Shown: positions 23,933-32,485, counted from the first letter of the stretch. The stretch: DNA of 45,424 bases from Actinotignum timonense (GCF_900155575.1 NZ_LT706966.1:818377-863800); one strand, 5' to 3'. Translations and numbers: made by a program. Notes: generated from the letters alone by a model not told the origin.

Positions 23933-25360
23933 GTGTTTTACCTGGGGCGCGTTCTCAACGGGTACGGCCGCGAGGTTGGGTACGGTATTGAGATCGACGA
24001 CGCCGGTACGCTGGCTCGGCTGCTCACCGCTGAGGAGGCCGCCGCGGTAACCGCGGGGCTGGCTGCGGAACGGGAGTCGCGCGGGATTGAAGCTCGGGCC
24101 GCGGAGGCTTTCGGGCTGGGCGCGGATAACCCGCGGGTGCGCCGGGCTCATGTTATTACCCCGGGCCTCGTGGATATTCACTGCCATGGCGGTGGCGGCT
24201 TCGCCTTCCCGGATAACTATGCGGAGGAGGAGATCGCCACGGCGATCCGCACCCACCAGCGCGGGGGGACCACCGCGATGTTCGCTTCCCTGGTGTCGCT
24301 GGCGGATCCACTCCCGCAGATCGAGGCGCTGGTGCCATTCTGCGAGCGCGGGGAGCTGGCCGGTATTCATCTGGAAGGCCCGTATATTTCGCGGGAAAAG
24401 TGCGGGGCGCAGAACCCCGAGGTGATCCGCGCGGTGGACGAGGCCGAGCTGCGTTCCTGGCTGGAGGCCGGGCGCGGCTGGATTAAGACGATGACGGTGG
24501 CCCCGGAAGCGGAGGGCGCCCAGCGCGCCGCCGAGCTGCTGCTTGAATATGGCGGCAAGCCGTCCTGGGGGCATTCCCACGGGGATGGCGCGGTCACCCG
24601 GGCCGAAATCGCGCGCACCCTGGAAGTGGCGCGGCGGCACGGATACACGCCGCTGGCGGTGCTTGCTGGGGCTGGCACGGGAGCCGGTTCGGGCGCGGGC
24701 GCGGATGCGCGGCAAGCCGGTGGCGCCGGGACTGTCGCCGGTAGCGCCGTCGGGCAGGAAGCCGCACAAACTGTCACGCATCTTTTCAACGCGATGACCG
24801 CTTTTACGCACCGGGCTCCCGGCCCGATCCGCGAGTACATTCAAGCGGCGCGCCGCGGTTTCATCAGCGCGGAAGTGATTGCCGACGGCTACCACGTGCA
24901 TCCCGACCTCGTCGAGGATGTGGTGGATTACCTTGATGAGCCGGATCTCGGGGCCGGGGCGTCTGGGAGCGCGGGCGCGGGCCAGCTGGGTATTCCCGGG
25001 GCTTTCTTCGTTACGGATTCCCTGGCCGCGGCCGGTATGCCTCCCGGGAAGTACACCCTGGGCGGGCTCGCGGTGGAAGTGCGCGACGGCGCCTGCTACC
25101 TGGAAGGTACCGATACTTTGGCCGGGGGTGCATCGGTGCTGGCCGATCAGGTGGCCCTCTTCGCCGGGCGCGGGAAGCTGACGCTCCCGCAGCTGGTGCG
25201 GGCCACGGTGGCCGGACCGGTCTACGCCGGTGGCGCCTGGGATGCTCCCGGTGTCACGGTGGACTTCACCCCGGGCAAGCCGGTCAATCTGGTCGCCTGG
25301 AATGAGGCGATGACCCCGCTGGCGGTTGTTCGCGAGGGAGTGGAAATCTCCCACTCCTAG
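23933..25360 (+). CDS. nagA: N-acetylglucosamine-6-phosphate deacetylase
   Basis: 475 residues, about 90 more than typical. It removes the acetyl group of GlcNAc-6-P, giving GlcN-6-P for NagB. Metal-binding motif D-I-H83-C-H85-G-G-G-G, H-L-E148-G-P-Y with the metal Glu, G-H-S-H-G, T-H-L-F-N-A-M, and V-T-D-S-L-A-A-A-G-M with the catalytic Asp. The extra length comes mostly from an Ala/Gly-rich insert (about residues 242-275) before T-H-L-F-N-A-M, where family members have a short loop, and a second small insert near 340. Start is GTG at 23933, immediately after the nagB TAA. It is the last gene of the operon before the terminator at 25588. Confidence 0.92.
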   Translation: MFYLGRVLNGYGREVGYGIEIDDAGTLARLLTAEEAAAVTAGLAAERESRGIEARAAEAFGLGADNPRVRRAHVITPGLVDIHCHGGGGFAFPDNYAEEEIATAIRTHQRGGTTAMFASLVSLADPLPQIEALVPFCERGELAGIHLEGPYISREKCGAQNPEVIRAVDEAELRSWLEAGRGWIKTMTVAPEAEGAQRAAELLLEYGGKPSWGHSHGDGAVTRAEIARTLEVARRHGYTPLAVLAGAGTGAGSGAGADARQAGGAGTVAGSAVGQEAAQTVTHLFNAMTAFTHRAPGPIREYIQAARRGFISAEVIADGYHVHPDLVEDVVDYLDEPDLGAGASGSAGAGQLGIPGAFFVTDSLAAAGMPPGKYTLGGLAVEVRDGACYLEGTDTLAGGASVLADQVALFAGRGKLTLPQLVRATVAGPVYAGGAWDAPGVTVDFTPGKPVNLVAWNEAMTPLAVVREGVEISHS

Positions 25361-25587
25361 CCATCGGGTTCCACGCCGAGGAGCACGGGAGTTTCTACGC
25401 CGGAACTCCGTGAGGCTCCGGTATGGCATACCTTGGCCGTCCAACGCTGGGATCCGCGGGGTTCCACGCCGGAACTCGCCGATGGTCCACGTTGGAAGCA
25501 TTCGCGGGTACGGCAGCACCACAAGCCGGGAAGCGTTCACTGCCTCCCTCGGGCAGGATCGGGCGTGTCGATCCTGCCCCTCTCCAC

Positions 25588-25613
25588 GGGGCGCGGGCTC
25601 AGGCCCGCGCCCC
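25588..25613 (+). terminator. Terminator of the sat-nan-nag operon
   Basis: GGGGCGCGGGC pairs perfectly with GCCCGCGCCCC (11 pairs) around a 4-base loop, followed by GCTTTCTTT. Confidence 0.85.
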
Positions 25614-25684
25614 GCTTTCTTTGCCCGCCTGGGGGTTTGGGAACTTGGAACTTGATTCGCCGGGGACTTTCCGGCCCCCAAAAA

Positions 25685-25776
25685 CAAAGTGGTACTGGAG
25701 CTACAGCCAAACCCTAAATTTCTGTCGTGCAGTACCACTTTGTGCGTTCCGCTGTCGTGGGGTACCACTTTGTTCG
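25685..25776. repeat. GTACCACTTTG repeat cluster
   Basis: CAAAGTGGTACTG (25685-25697) is the exact reverse complement of CAGTACCACTTTG (25730-25742). The sequence CTGTCGTG-nn-GTACCACTTTGT recurs in direct orientation at 25722 and 25752 with a 30-base period. Transcribed, the inverted copies would form a long-loop hairpin. Confidence 0.7.
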
Positions 25777-25956
25777 GCAGCAGCAGGTGGAAACGGGTTA
25801 GCCCAGGCGGGAGGTGGGGTGTTTTTCCGGGGTGTACTTCGCATGTACGACATCTGCACTACATCTCTGACAATACATACCGCCACCGCAGGGGCTTGTG
25901 TGGCTATTGGGGTTCGCGAGGGTCGTGAGATTCGCGCGGACCGGTCGGGGTACGGA

Positions 25957-25988
25957 AAGGGGCACGGACCCGTAAGTCCGTGCCCCTT
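25957..25988. terminator. Strong hairpin, downstream of the dehydrogenase gene
   Basis: AAGGGGCACGGAC and GTCCGTGCCCCTT pair over 13 bases around a 6-base loop, and on the minus strand TTTCC follows. It ends the leftward transporter-dehydrogenase unit, 117 bases after the stop, and would also end any rightward transcript. Confidence 0.8.
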
Positions 25989-26104
25989 CGTCGCCTCATG
26001 AGCGAGGTACACCGCGCGTTGCGCGATGTACGCTGCGATTCACGAGGCAAGGCCAGCCCGAGCCGGGCGAGAGTGCATCGCCTAGCCAGGCCGGCCTGCT
26101 CCGC

Positions 26105-27139
26105 CTAGCTGAGCTGGAGCATCACCTTGGACGACCCCGTGGACCGGTCATCGGCGGTGGCGAAAGCGGCTGCGGCGTCGTCGATCTTAAATTCGTGCGT
26201 GAGCACGGGCGAAACGTCCAATCCGCGCGCCATCGCGTCAATCGCGGCGTCCATGGACTCCGGGTTGAACCGATACGAGCCCCTGTACGTGATTTCGCGG
26301 GTGACCAGCTGCCCGAGCACCACGGAGACCGCGCCGGCCGGCAAGTTCCCCACCTGCACCATGGTGCCGCCGCGCACGGTCGCCAGCAAACAATCGCCGA
26401 TGGCAACGGCGGCGCCGGACGCTTCGATGGTGACGTCCACGTCGGCGGGAAGCTCCTCACCGGCGCTGCGGTTCACCGTGCTGGTAGCGCCCATCGCGCT
26501 CGCAATCCGCAGGGATTCGGCGGCCACGTCGGAAGCGATAACCTCGCGCGCCCCCGCGAATTTCACGGCGGCCACGGCCAACGCCCCGATCGGGCCCACG
26601 CCGTTCACCAGCACGCGCTTGCCGGACAGATCCCCGGCCAGGCTCACGGCGTGCATCGCCACCGCGAGAGGTTCGGCGACGGCGCCTTCCTTCGTCGACA
26701 CGTTCTCCGGCAGCGCACGGAGCTGATCGGGCCGCACCACCCGGTAGGTGGAGAAACCGCCCTGCTCGTGCGGGAAGAAAGCCGCGGATCCGAAGTAGCG
26801 GACCTCCGGCCATAGGTTATCTTTGCCGCGGGTGCTTTCCGGGATATCGTGTTCGCCCACGAGGGTCGGCGGGTAGATCGCCACCCGCTGGCCCACCTCA
26901 ACTCCGGTCACGCCCGCGCCCACCTGGTCCACCACGCCGGCAACTTCGTGGCCGAGGATCAGCGGTTCGCGCATAATCGCGGTCCCGGAAGCACCGTTCT
27001 TCCAGTAGGACAGGTCGGAGCCGCAAATGCCGCCCCATTCCATGCGGACCCGCACCTCGCCTGCGCCGGCAACCGGGTCGGGAACCTCGGTGATATGAAT
27101 CTGCTTGGGGGTATCGGTACGAACTTGTACAGCCTTCAT
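26105..27139 (-). CDS. Zinc-dependent sugar/polyol dehydrogenase (L-idonate 5-dehydrogenase type)
   Basis: 344 residues of the medium-chain dehydrogenase family. G-I-C-G-S-D-L carries the catalytic zinc Cys near residue 37, G-H-E-V-A-G the zinc His-Glu near 65, and G-V-G-P-I-G-A-L-A the NAD(P) loop. The structural-zinc four-Cys lobe of classical alcohol dehydrogenases is missing; residues 90-125 instead read Y-P-P-T-L-V-G-E-H-D-I-P. This lobe pattern and the N-terminus resemble L-idonate 5-dehydrogenases. The ATG at 27139 follows AAGGAGG by 10 bases and overlaps the transporter stop (TAATG), so the two are coupled. The likely role is oxidation of a polyol or sugar acid brought in by the transporter; the substrate is not fixed by sequence. 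Confidence 0.8.
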   Translation of the reverse strand: MKAVQVRTDTPKQIHITEVPDPVAGAGEVRVRMEWGGICGSDLSYWKNGASGTAIMREPLILGHEVAGVVDQVGAGVTGVEVGQRVAIYPPTLVGEHDIPESTRGKDNLWPEVRYFGSAAFFPHEQGGFSTYRVVRPDQLRALPENVSTKEGAVAEPLAVAMHAVSLAGDLSGKRVLVNGVGPIGALAVAAVKFAGAREVIASDVAAESLRIASAMGATSTVNRSAGEELPADVDVTIEASGAAVAIGDCLLATVRGGTMVQVGNLPAGAVSVVLGQLVTREITYRGSYRFNPESMDAAIDAMARGLDVSPVLTHEFKIDDAAAAFATADDRSTGSSKVMLQLS

Positions 27140-28647
27140 TAGAATGCATCCTCCTTGAGAGTGAGGTCGCGCCCGGTAATTTCGGGCATGAGCCACGCGG
27201 TGATATGGGTGACTCCGGTGTAAACAAACATGAGAATCGCGCAAGCGATCCAGGAACCGCCGAAGAGTTGCACCAGGCCAGCGGCGATCAGCGGGCCGAA
27301 ACCGGCGGTGATCATATTCGGGATTTCCTTGGCGAGCGCCAGCTGCTCGTAGCGGTGCGCGGAGCCGAAGCATTCGGCCATCGTGATGTTTTCCAGGGAG
27401 AACATGGCCAGCACGGTGATGTTGTGCAGCACGATGTACCCGATGAAGAACAACAGGGTGGGGGTGCCGTAATGGTCCACCATCTGCCCGTCCACCAGCT
27501 CCGGCGCATTGAGTTCACCCAGGAACCGCGGGGAGACCATGAGCAGGAAGCACGGAATAATGAGGAGAATCCCCAGCCCGGTGACCAGGCGGTAGGTGCG
27601 CTCGCGGCCGATGCGGTCGCCGATCCAGCCGATAATCGGCACGGTAATGAAGCCGGCCAGCGAGGAGTAGACCACCACGGCGGAAGCCACGTCCTTGGCC
27701 ACCAGAATCTGGGCGGTCAGGAAAGTAATGAGGTAGGTCTGCACCATGCCGGAATTACCGGACTGGCCGAAGCGCAGCAGGAAGGCCGCCATGAACGCCT
27801 TGAACGACTTCGGGGTTTTGGCGAGTTCTTCCACGGCGGCTTCGCGCTGGGCTTCGCGCTGGGCGGCCTTAGCCGCCGCCTTCCGCTCGGCGCGCGAGGG
27901 AAGCGGTTGGTCGTAGGTGGCCACCAGGGCGGCGTCGTCCAGAATCTCCCCGCTGGTAGCCGCCTCGAAAACGGGCGATTCCTTGAGGTGCAGCCGGATA
28001 AATACAGCCAGGCCCATGAGTACAACCGAGGCGATGAAGGGGATACGCCAGCCCCACGCGACCACGGTGTCGGTGCCCATGGTGGCGAGCATGATCGCCC
28101 AGATCGCGCCGGCGCCCAGGGTGCCGGTATTGGTGCCGAGGGCCACCAGCGAAGAAATAATGCCGCGGCGTTCCCGCGGGGCGTATTCGGCCAGCATCAC
28201 GGAGGCGCCGGCAATTTCCGCGCCGGCCCCGAAGCCCTGGATAAGCCGCAGAATCACCAGCATAATCGGCGCCCAAATGCCCACCACTTGGTAGGTGGGG
28301 AGGAAGCCGATGAGGGTGGTGGCCACGCCCATCATGGCGATGGTAATAAAGAGGACTTTGGTGCGGCCGATGCGGTCACCGAGCCGCCCGAAGTACCAGG
28401 CGCCCAGCGGGCGGGCCACGTAGCCCACACCGTAAATGGCCATAGCCCCGAGGATGGCCATGGACTGGTGGCCGGCGGGGAAGAAAATGTCTTTAAAGAC
28501 GAGCGCGGCGGCCAGGGAGTACAGCTGGAAGTCCATGAATTCCAGAGCTGTTCCGAGCCAGCCGGAAACCGCGGCCTTGACCAGGTCCGAGGTCGAGCGC
28601 GTGGGCACCGGGGCGGTTACTGTTCCCGGCGGGTGTTGTTTGGACAT
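27139..28647 (-). CDS. MHS-type MFS transporter
   Basis: 502 residues with 12 predicted spans. Family marks: G-T-A-L-E-F-M-D-F-Q-L-Y in span 1 (metabolite:H+ symporter pattern), the loop G-R-L-G-D-R-I-G-R-T-K between spans 2 and 3, R-L-I-Q-G-F-G-A-G-A-E-I-A-G-A in span 4, and the repeat G-W-I-G-D-R-I-G-R-E-R after span 8. The central loop is long and carries an Ala/Glu/Arg-rich charged stretch. The ATG at 28647 is chosen for GGAAGG 6 bases upstream; an upstream extension is open but unlike any family member. It probably imports an organic or sugar acid, used with the coupled dehydrogenase, under control of the divergent LysR protein. Confidence 0.85.
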   Translation of the reverse strand: MSKQHPPGTVTAPVPTRSTSDLVKAAVSGWLGTALEFMDFQLYSLAAALVFKDIFFPAGHQSMAILGAMAIYGVGYVARPLGAWYFGRLGDRIGRTKVLFITIAMMGVATTLIGFLPTYQVVGIWAPIMLVILRLIQGFGAGAEIAGASVMLAEYAPRERRGIISSLVALGTNTGTLGAGAIWAIMLATMGTDTVVAWGWRIPFIASVVLMGLAVFIRLHLKESPVFEAATSGEILDDAALVATYDQPLPSRAERKAAAKAAQREAQREAAVEELAKTPKSFKAFMAAFLLRFGQSGNSGMVQTYLITFLTAQILVAKDVASAVVVYSSLAGFITVPIIGWIGDRIGRERTYRLVTGLGILLIIPCFLLMVSPRFLGELNAPELVDGQMVDHYGTPTLLFFIGYIVLHNITVLAMFSLENITMAECFGSAHRYEQLALAKEIPNMITAGFGPLIAAGLVQLFGGSWIACAILMFVYTGVTHITAWLMPEITGRDLTLKEDAF

Positions 28648-29071
28648 GAGGTGCCTTCCACATTCACTTCGTTGTGTTAACTGAGAAGAAGCTGCTTTCC
28701 GGGCGGATTGCCGGAGGGATAAGCGAGCTCCGATGGCTTCAGTATCGCGGCGGGAATACGCCGAAATCACGCCCGAGAGACGGCGATATTTCGATATGTC
28801 ATATGCGGATTTCGAATAGCGATACGCGGGCGGGGTGGGAGCGAGGCGCTCACGGTGGGCGTGGCAGGGCGGTAACGCGGGCGAAGCGCCGCGAGATTCC
28901 GCGGATAACTCGCCCACCCGGGTGGGTGCGGGCGGTGGTGGAACGACGACGCCGCCCCGGCGGCGCGCAGCCGCGCGCCGCCGGGGGAGCCGACTCGCCG
29001 CGAAAGAACTTGAAATGCGCCAGGTAAATTATCGGAGAGCTCGTTGGTGCCACATAGTCGTGGCGGGTTTT
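28648..29071. promoter_or_regulatory. Divergent control region between transporter and LysR genes
   Basis: 424 bases without a credible gene. An AT-rich patch at 28786-28820 holds two ATTTCGA strings and the repeat ATATG-TC-ATATG, plausible LysR binding DNA. A copy of the recurrent motif (AACGACGACGC) lies at 28942-28952. Confidence 0.35.
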
Positions 29072-30025
29072 ATGCGCATCGACCGACTTGAATGGTTGGA
29101 GTCTTTCGTTGCCGTTGCGAAATTATCGTCCTTTTCGCGGGCGGCTCGTTTGCTCCACAGCAGTCAGTCGCGGGTATCGCTCCACGTTGCGAATTTGGAG
29201 CGGGCGACGGGTCATACCCTGGTGGATCGCAGCCATGTTCCCTGCACCCTTACCGCGAAAGGGGAAACGTTCCTACCGCGCGCCGAGGAGATCTTGGTGA
29301 AGCTGCGCGATGCGGTCGATGAGCTCAATACCGAATCGGGCAGCCTGGTGGGCGCGGTTACCCTCGGGGTGATTCCTTCTATCTCGGCGGTGCTATGCCC
29401 GGGAATGCTGGCGCAATTACAGCTGGAGGAGCCCGGTATTTCCGTTAATTTGCTGGAGCGCACCTCCGCGGAATTATTGGAGAAAGTGGGGGCCGGGCAC
29501 GCGCAGCTGGCCATCGTTTCACAATTTAGTTCGCTGCCCTCCATTCCTGATTCACAGCGCCTGTGGTGGGAGCCGTACGTGGCGGTGGTCCGCCAGAATT
29601 CCCCGGATTTCCAGGGCGTGGAGGTGGTGGCTCCCGGAGATCTTGCGGAGGTCACCCTGGGGCTGACCGGCGCACCGGGCCTGAGCATCGACCCGGAAAT
29701 GCGCGCCGCTTTTGATTTATGGGAGTTGGAGCCGCGTATCGCGGACTTCCGTACCGAGCAACCCCAGACTCTCCTCAATATGTGCAAGGCCGGGCTGCTC
29801 ACCCCGGTTATTAACCTGCTGGCTTTTCGCAGTTGCGATCACGAGGGGCTGCGCGCGATTGCTATCGCGGGTGATTACGGGCGGGAAGTTTCCGTGGTGG
29901 CGAATACCGCGGTGCCCCTCACCCCGATTGGCCAGTATGTGCGCGATTTGATCCTGGCGATTCCGCTGCCCGCCGGCGTGCGCTCCCTCCAGCCGCAGCG
30001 GAGTGATGCGGGGGATACCAGCTAG
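29072..30025 (+). CDS. LysR-family transcriptional regulator
   Basis: 317 residues. The N-terminal helix-turn-helix is of LysR type (L-E-S-F-V-A-V-A-K-L-S-S-F-S-R-A-A-R-L-L-H-S-S-Q-S-R-V-S-L-H-V-A-N-L-E), although the usual Pro-x-Ser-x-Gln in the recognition region reads S-S-Q-S-R. The linker helix and two-lobed effector domain follow (G-A-V-T-L-G-V-I-P near 93). ATG 29072 is preferred because the helix-turn-helix begins at residue 5; the ribosome site is weak. It is divergent from the MHS transporter and dehydrogenase genes, the standard arrangement for a LysR protein that activates its neighbours in response to the transported compound. Confidence 0.85.
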   Translation: MRIDRLEWLESFVAVAKLSSFSRAARLLHSSQSRVSLHVANLERATGHTLVDRSHVPCTLTAKGETFLPRAEEILVKLRDAVDELNTESGSLVGAVTLGVIPSISAVLCPGMLAQLQLEEPGISVNLLERTSAELLEKVGAGHAQLAIVSQFSSLPSIPDSQRLWWEPYVAVVRQNSPDFQGVEVVAPGDLAEVTLGLTGAPGLSIDPEMRAAFDLWELEPRIADFRTEQPQTLLNMCKAGLLTPVINLLAFRSCDHEGLRAIAIAGDYGREVSVVANTAVPLTPIGQYVRDLILAIPLPAGVRSLQPQRSDAGDTS

Positions 30026-30132
30026 CTCCGAACCCGGGAAAAGCCTGGAAGCTTTGCGCAAAACATGGCAGCGGAGCTGGAAATCCGCGCCGGCGCCTGG
30101 CAAAATTGGGTATGTCGCACAGGGCGACTGTG

Positions 30133-30150
30133 TCAGAGTGGACACTCTGA
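30133..30150. promoter_or_regulatory. Palindrome upstream of the sugar ATPase gene
   Basis: TCAGAGTG-GA-CACTCTGA is an 18-base palindrome with perfect 8-base arms, in the 287-base gap between the LysR and ATPase genes. It differs from the NanR-type sites, so it should serve another regulator. A copy of the recurrent motif follows at 30217-30227. Confidence 0.55.
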
Positions 30151-30312
30151 AGTCACAGCATTTTGTACATGGCCCGGGTTTCCGGGCGTGGGGGCATTGC
30201 GGCCTGCCAAGGGGCGGCGTCGTCGTACCACAGCTGCTGGAGCTTCGGGTGCCCGCAACGGCACTCTTCACTCGGATCGTCCGGCACGTACCTGCCGGTG
30301 AAGGGACCAGTA

Positions 30313-31434
30313 ATGGCATCTGTAACATTTGAGAACGCATCGCGTATCTACCCGGGGTCGGATACCCCGGCTGTCAATCAGCTCAACCTCGAAATTGCTG
30401 ACGGGGAATTCCTTGTTCTTGTTGGCCCGTCCGGCTGCGGTAAATCAACGTCGCTGCGCATGCTCGCCGGGCTGGAAGATATTAATGACGGGCGTATCTA
30501 TATTGGGGACCGCGATGTCACCAATGTTTCGCCTAAGGACCGCGATATCGCGATGGTGTTCCAGAATTACGCTCTCTACCCGCATATGTCGGTGGCGGAG
30601 AATATGGGCTTCGCGCTCAAGATCGCGCGCACCCCGAAGGAAGAAATTGATAAGCGCGTCAAGGAAGCCGCCCAGATCCTCGACCTGACCGAGTACCTGG
30701 ATCGCAAGCCGAAGGCGCTTTCCGGTGGGCAGCGCCAGCGCGTGGCGATGGGCCGCGCGATTGTGCGTAACCCGCAGGTCTTCCTCATGGACGAACCGCT
30801 CTCCAATCTGGACGCGAAGCTCCGCGTGCAAACCCGCACCCAGATCGCTACCCTGCAGCGCCGCCTGGGCACCACCACGGTGTACGTCACCCACGACCAA
30901 ACCGAAGCGCTGACCATGGGCGACCGCATCGCCGTGCTCAACTTCGGGGTATTGCAGCAGGTGGGCAGCCCGGATGAGCTGTACAACCGGCCGCAAAACG
31001 CTTTCGTGGCGGGCTTCATTGGTTCGCCGGCCATGAACCTCGGCACCTTTAATATTGAGGGCGACGACGCAGTCCTCGGCCAAGCGCGCATTCGCCTGCC
31101 CCGCGCGGTGATCGATGCGATCACCCCGGATGACAAGGGCAAGGTCATCCTGGGCGTGCGCCCCGAATCCTTCACGGAGCTCACGCGCGAGCCCGGGGAA
31201 AGCTCGGTGCCGATCATGGTGGATATGGTCGAGAACCTGGGTTCGGATAACTACGTGTATGGCGAGATCGCCGGCGTGGAGAAGTCCGGCTTCGGCTCGG
31301 GCGATGGCTCCTCCCAGGTGGTTGTGCGGATTCCGCCATTCAAGGCCCCCGCGGTGGGTGACACCGTGTACGCCACCCCGAACCTGGATGCTATCCATGT
31401 GTTCCATGCCGGGGATGGCACCCGCATCAACTAG
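30313..31434 (+). CDS. Sugar ABC transporter ATPase (MsiK/UgpC-type)
   Basis: 373 residues. N-terminal nucleotide-binding domain: Walker A G-P-S-G-C-G-K-S-T (about 37-45), Q-loop V-F-Q-N-Y-A-L-Y-P-H-M, signature L-S-G-G-Q-R-Q-R, Walker B V-F-L-M-D-E-P, H-loop Y-V-T-H-D-Q. The C-terminal 130 residues are an OB-type regulatory domain (L-G-V-R-P-E-S-F), as in MalK and UgpC. No permease or binding protein is beside it. In actinobacteria such a lone ATPase (MsiK) often energises several sugar importers encoded elsewhere. ATG 30313 follows AAGGGA by 7 bases. The palindrome at 30133 suggests regulated expression. The sat transporter has its own ATPases and does not need it. Confidence 0.88.
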   Translation: MASVTFENASRIYPGSDTPAVNQLNLEIADGEFLVLVGPSGCGKSTSLRMLAGLEDINDGRIYIGDRDVTNVSPKDRDIAMVFQNYALYPHMSVAENMGFALKIARTPKEEIDKRVKEAAQILDLTEYLDRKPKALSGGQRQRVAMGRAIVRNPQVFLMDEPLSNLDAKLRVQTRTQIATLQRRLGTTTVYVTHDQTEALTMGDRIAVLNFGVLQQVGSPDELYNRPQNAFVAGFIGSPAMNLGTFNIEGDDAVLGQARIRLPRAVIDAITPDDKGKVILGVRPESFTELTREPGESSVPIMVDMVENLGSDNYVYGEIAGVEKSGFGSGDGSSQVVVRIPPFKAPAVGDTVYATPNLDAIHVFHAGDGTRIN

Positions 31435-31535
31435 CCGGGGTAGCACCCGCGGGGGTAGCACCGCATCGCCTATCCCGGGGTAGTGCCCGCATTATGTAGG
31501 CGATGCAAGGCTGCTAAGGCAGTGGCCTGATTCCC

Positions 31536-31563
31536 AGGGCCGGGGCGCACGCGCCCCGGCCCT
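31536..31563 (+). terminator. Terminator after the sugar ATPase gene
   Basis: AGGGCCGGGGCG and CGCCCCGGCCCT pair over 12 bases around CACG. There is no T-run; the sequence GCGTCGTCGTT follows directly, as it does behind the two hairpins near fic. Confidence 0.8.
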
Positions 31564-31818
31564 GCGTCGTCGTTACTCAATAATGAGCGCGCAATCGTGC
31601 CCCATGTGGGCCGTGGCGAAAATCACGCGCTTTCAGCTGGGATTATGCATAACCGCGGCGCAGAACTGCCCGGACGTGACTTTTCCGCAGCTCAACACGG
31701 GTGATCTGGGCCGCCCGGTCACACGTGCCCGGGCGTTTCTATCCCGGGATTCTGCATACTTTCAGCGTAGTATGCACTCGATGAGACCTACTGCTCAAAA
31801 CTTTTCAGGCGCGGTGCC

Positions 31819-31824
31819 TAGACT
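31819..31824 (+). promoter_or_regulatory. -10 box of a probable leaderless transcript
   Basis: TAGACT lies 7 bases before the ATG of the phosphatase gene, which has no ribosome site. Transcription would start at or next to the A of the ATG. Confidence 0.55.
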
Positions 31825-31831
31825 TGCCAGC

Positions 31832-32485
31832 ATGACGGAAAGTGCCACTCCCGCTGCCTACCCCGGTGCGGGCGTCGTTCGCGCGCTGGCGGAACGGCCC
31901 CGCATTCTTGTTGTCTGTACCGGGAATATTTGCCGATCTCCCATGGGGGAAATCGTGCTGCGCCAGCGGTTGCGCGATGCCGGTATTGATATTGCGGTGG
32001 CGTCCGCGGGGGTTTCGAATGAGGAATCCGGCAACCCGATTTACCCGCCCGCCCAACGCACTCTCACCGAACACGGCTATGACCTGCCCGATCACCACCG
32101 GGCCCACCGCGTCACCGCCGAGGAACTGGAAAACGCCGGCCTGATTCTGGCCATGACCACGGGGCACGCCCGGGCGGTGCGCCGGCTGTGCCGCTCCCTC
32201 TCCCTTTCGCTGACCAATATTCACCTGTGGACCGAGTTCGCGCTGCCGAAGGTAGGGATCGCGCCGGAGGGCGTATTCGGGCACGGCGGCATTCTTTCCG
32301 ACGACGCCGGGCGCGCCTCGGGTCGCCAGCATTCTTCCGATTTTTATTATTCGTCCGGCGAGTACGATGTGCCCGATCCGTGGGGCGGTTCGGCGCGCGA
32401 ATTCGAAGCGACGCTCACCTGCGTGGAAGCCGGCTCCGAGCGCCTCGTGGAGCTGCTGCGCGGTCACCTGCCCGCATCGCGGTGA
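31832..32485 (+). CDS. Low-molecular-weight protein tyrosine phosphatase
   Basis: 217 residues. The catalytic loop V-C29-T-G-N-I-C-R35-S-P-M-G-E fits C-x5-R-S of this family, with nucleophile Cys29 and phosphate-binding Arg35. The C-terminal D-V-P-D-P-W-G-G has the conserved Asp-Pro general acid. Members remove phosphate from tyrosine, often on capsule or wall-polymer enzymes; no kinase or capsule gene is visible here. The ATG 31832 is favoured because the -10 box sits 7 bases upstream and the catalytic loop is at the usual distance. A residue 130-175 insert (G-I-A-P-E-G-V-F-G-H-G) is longer than in most members. The next gene overlaps it by 4 bases. Confidence 0.85.
   Translation: MTESATPAAYPGAGVVRALAERPRILVVCTGNICRSPMGEIVLRQRLRDAGIDIAVASAGVSNEESGNPIYPPAQRTLTEHGYDLPDHHRAHRVTAEELENAGLILAMTTGHARAVRRLCRSLSLSLTNIHLWTEFALPKVGIAPEGVFGHGGILSDDAGRASGRQHSSDFYYSSGEYDVPDPWGGSAREFEATLTCVEAGSERLVELLRGHLPASR

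Larger units (their letters stand above)
25361..26104. other. 744-base gap after the nan operon
   Basis: No credible gene. The gap holds the operon terminator (25588-25613), three related copies of a GTACCACTTTG sequence (25685-25776), a 9/11 match to the NanR-type palindrome (ATCTCTGACAA, 25863-25873), and a second strong hairpin (25957-25988). A small RNA is possible between the last two. Confidence 0.5.
31435..31831. other. Gap with short GGGGTAGC repeats and terminator
   Basis: No credible gene. GGGGTAGCACCCGC-like units recur at 31437, 31451 and 31477. GCATCGCCTA (31463-31472) pairs exactly with TAGGCGATGC (31497-31506). The terminator at 31536 follows. Confidence 0.55.

Noticed and set aside
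25685-25776. CRISPR-like array
   Set aside because: Only two direct copies, partly inverted, with no constant spacer length and no cas gene in the window.
27139-28917. Longer N-terminus for the MHS transporter
   Set aside because: The extra 90 residues are Arg/Ser-rich, unlike the family, and cross the divergent control region. ATG 28647 has a good ribosome site.
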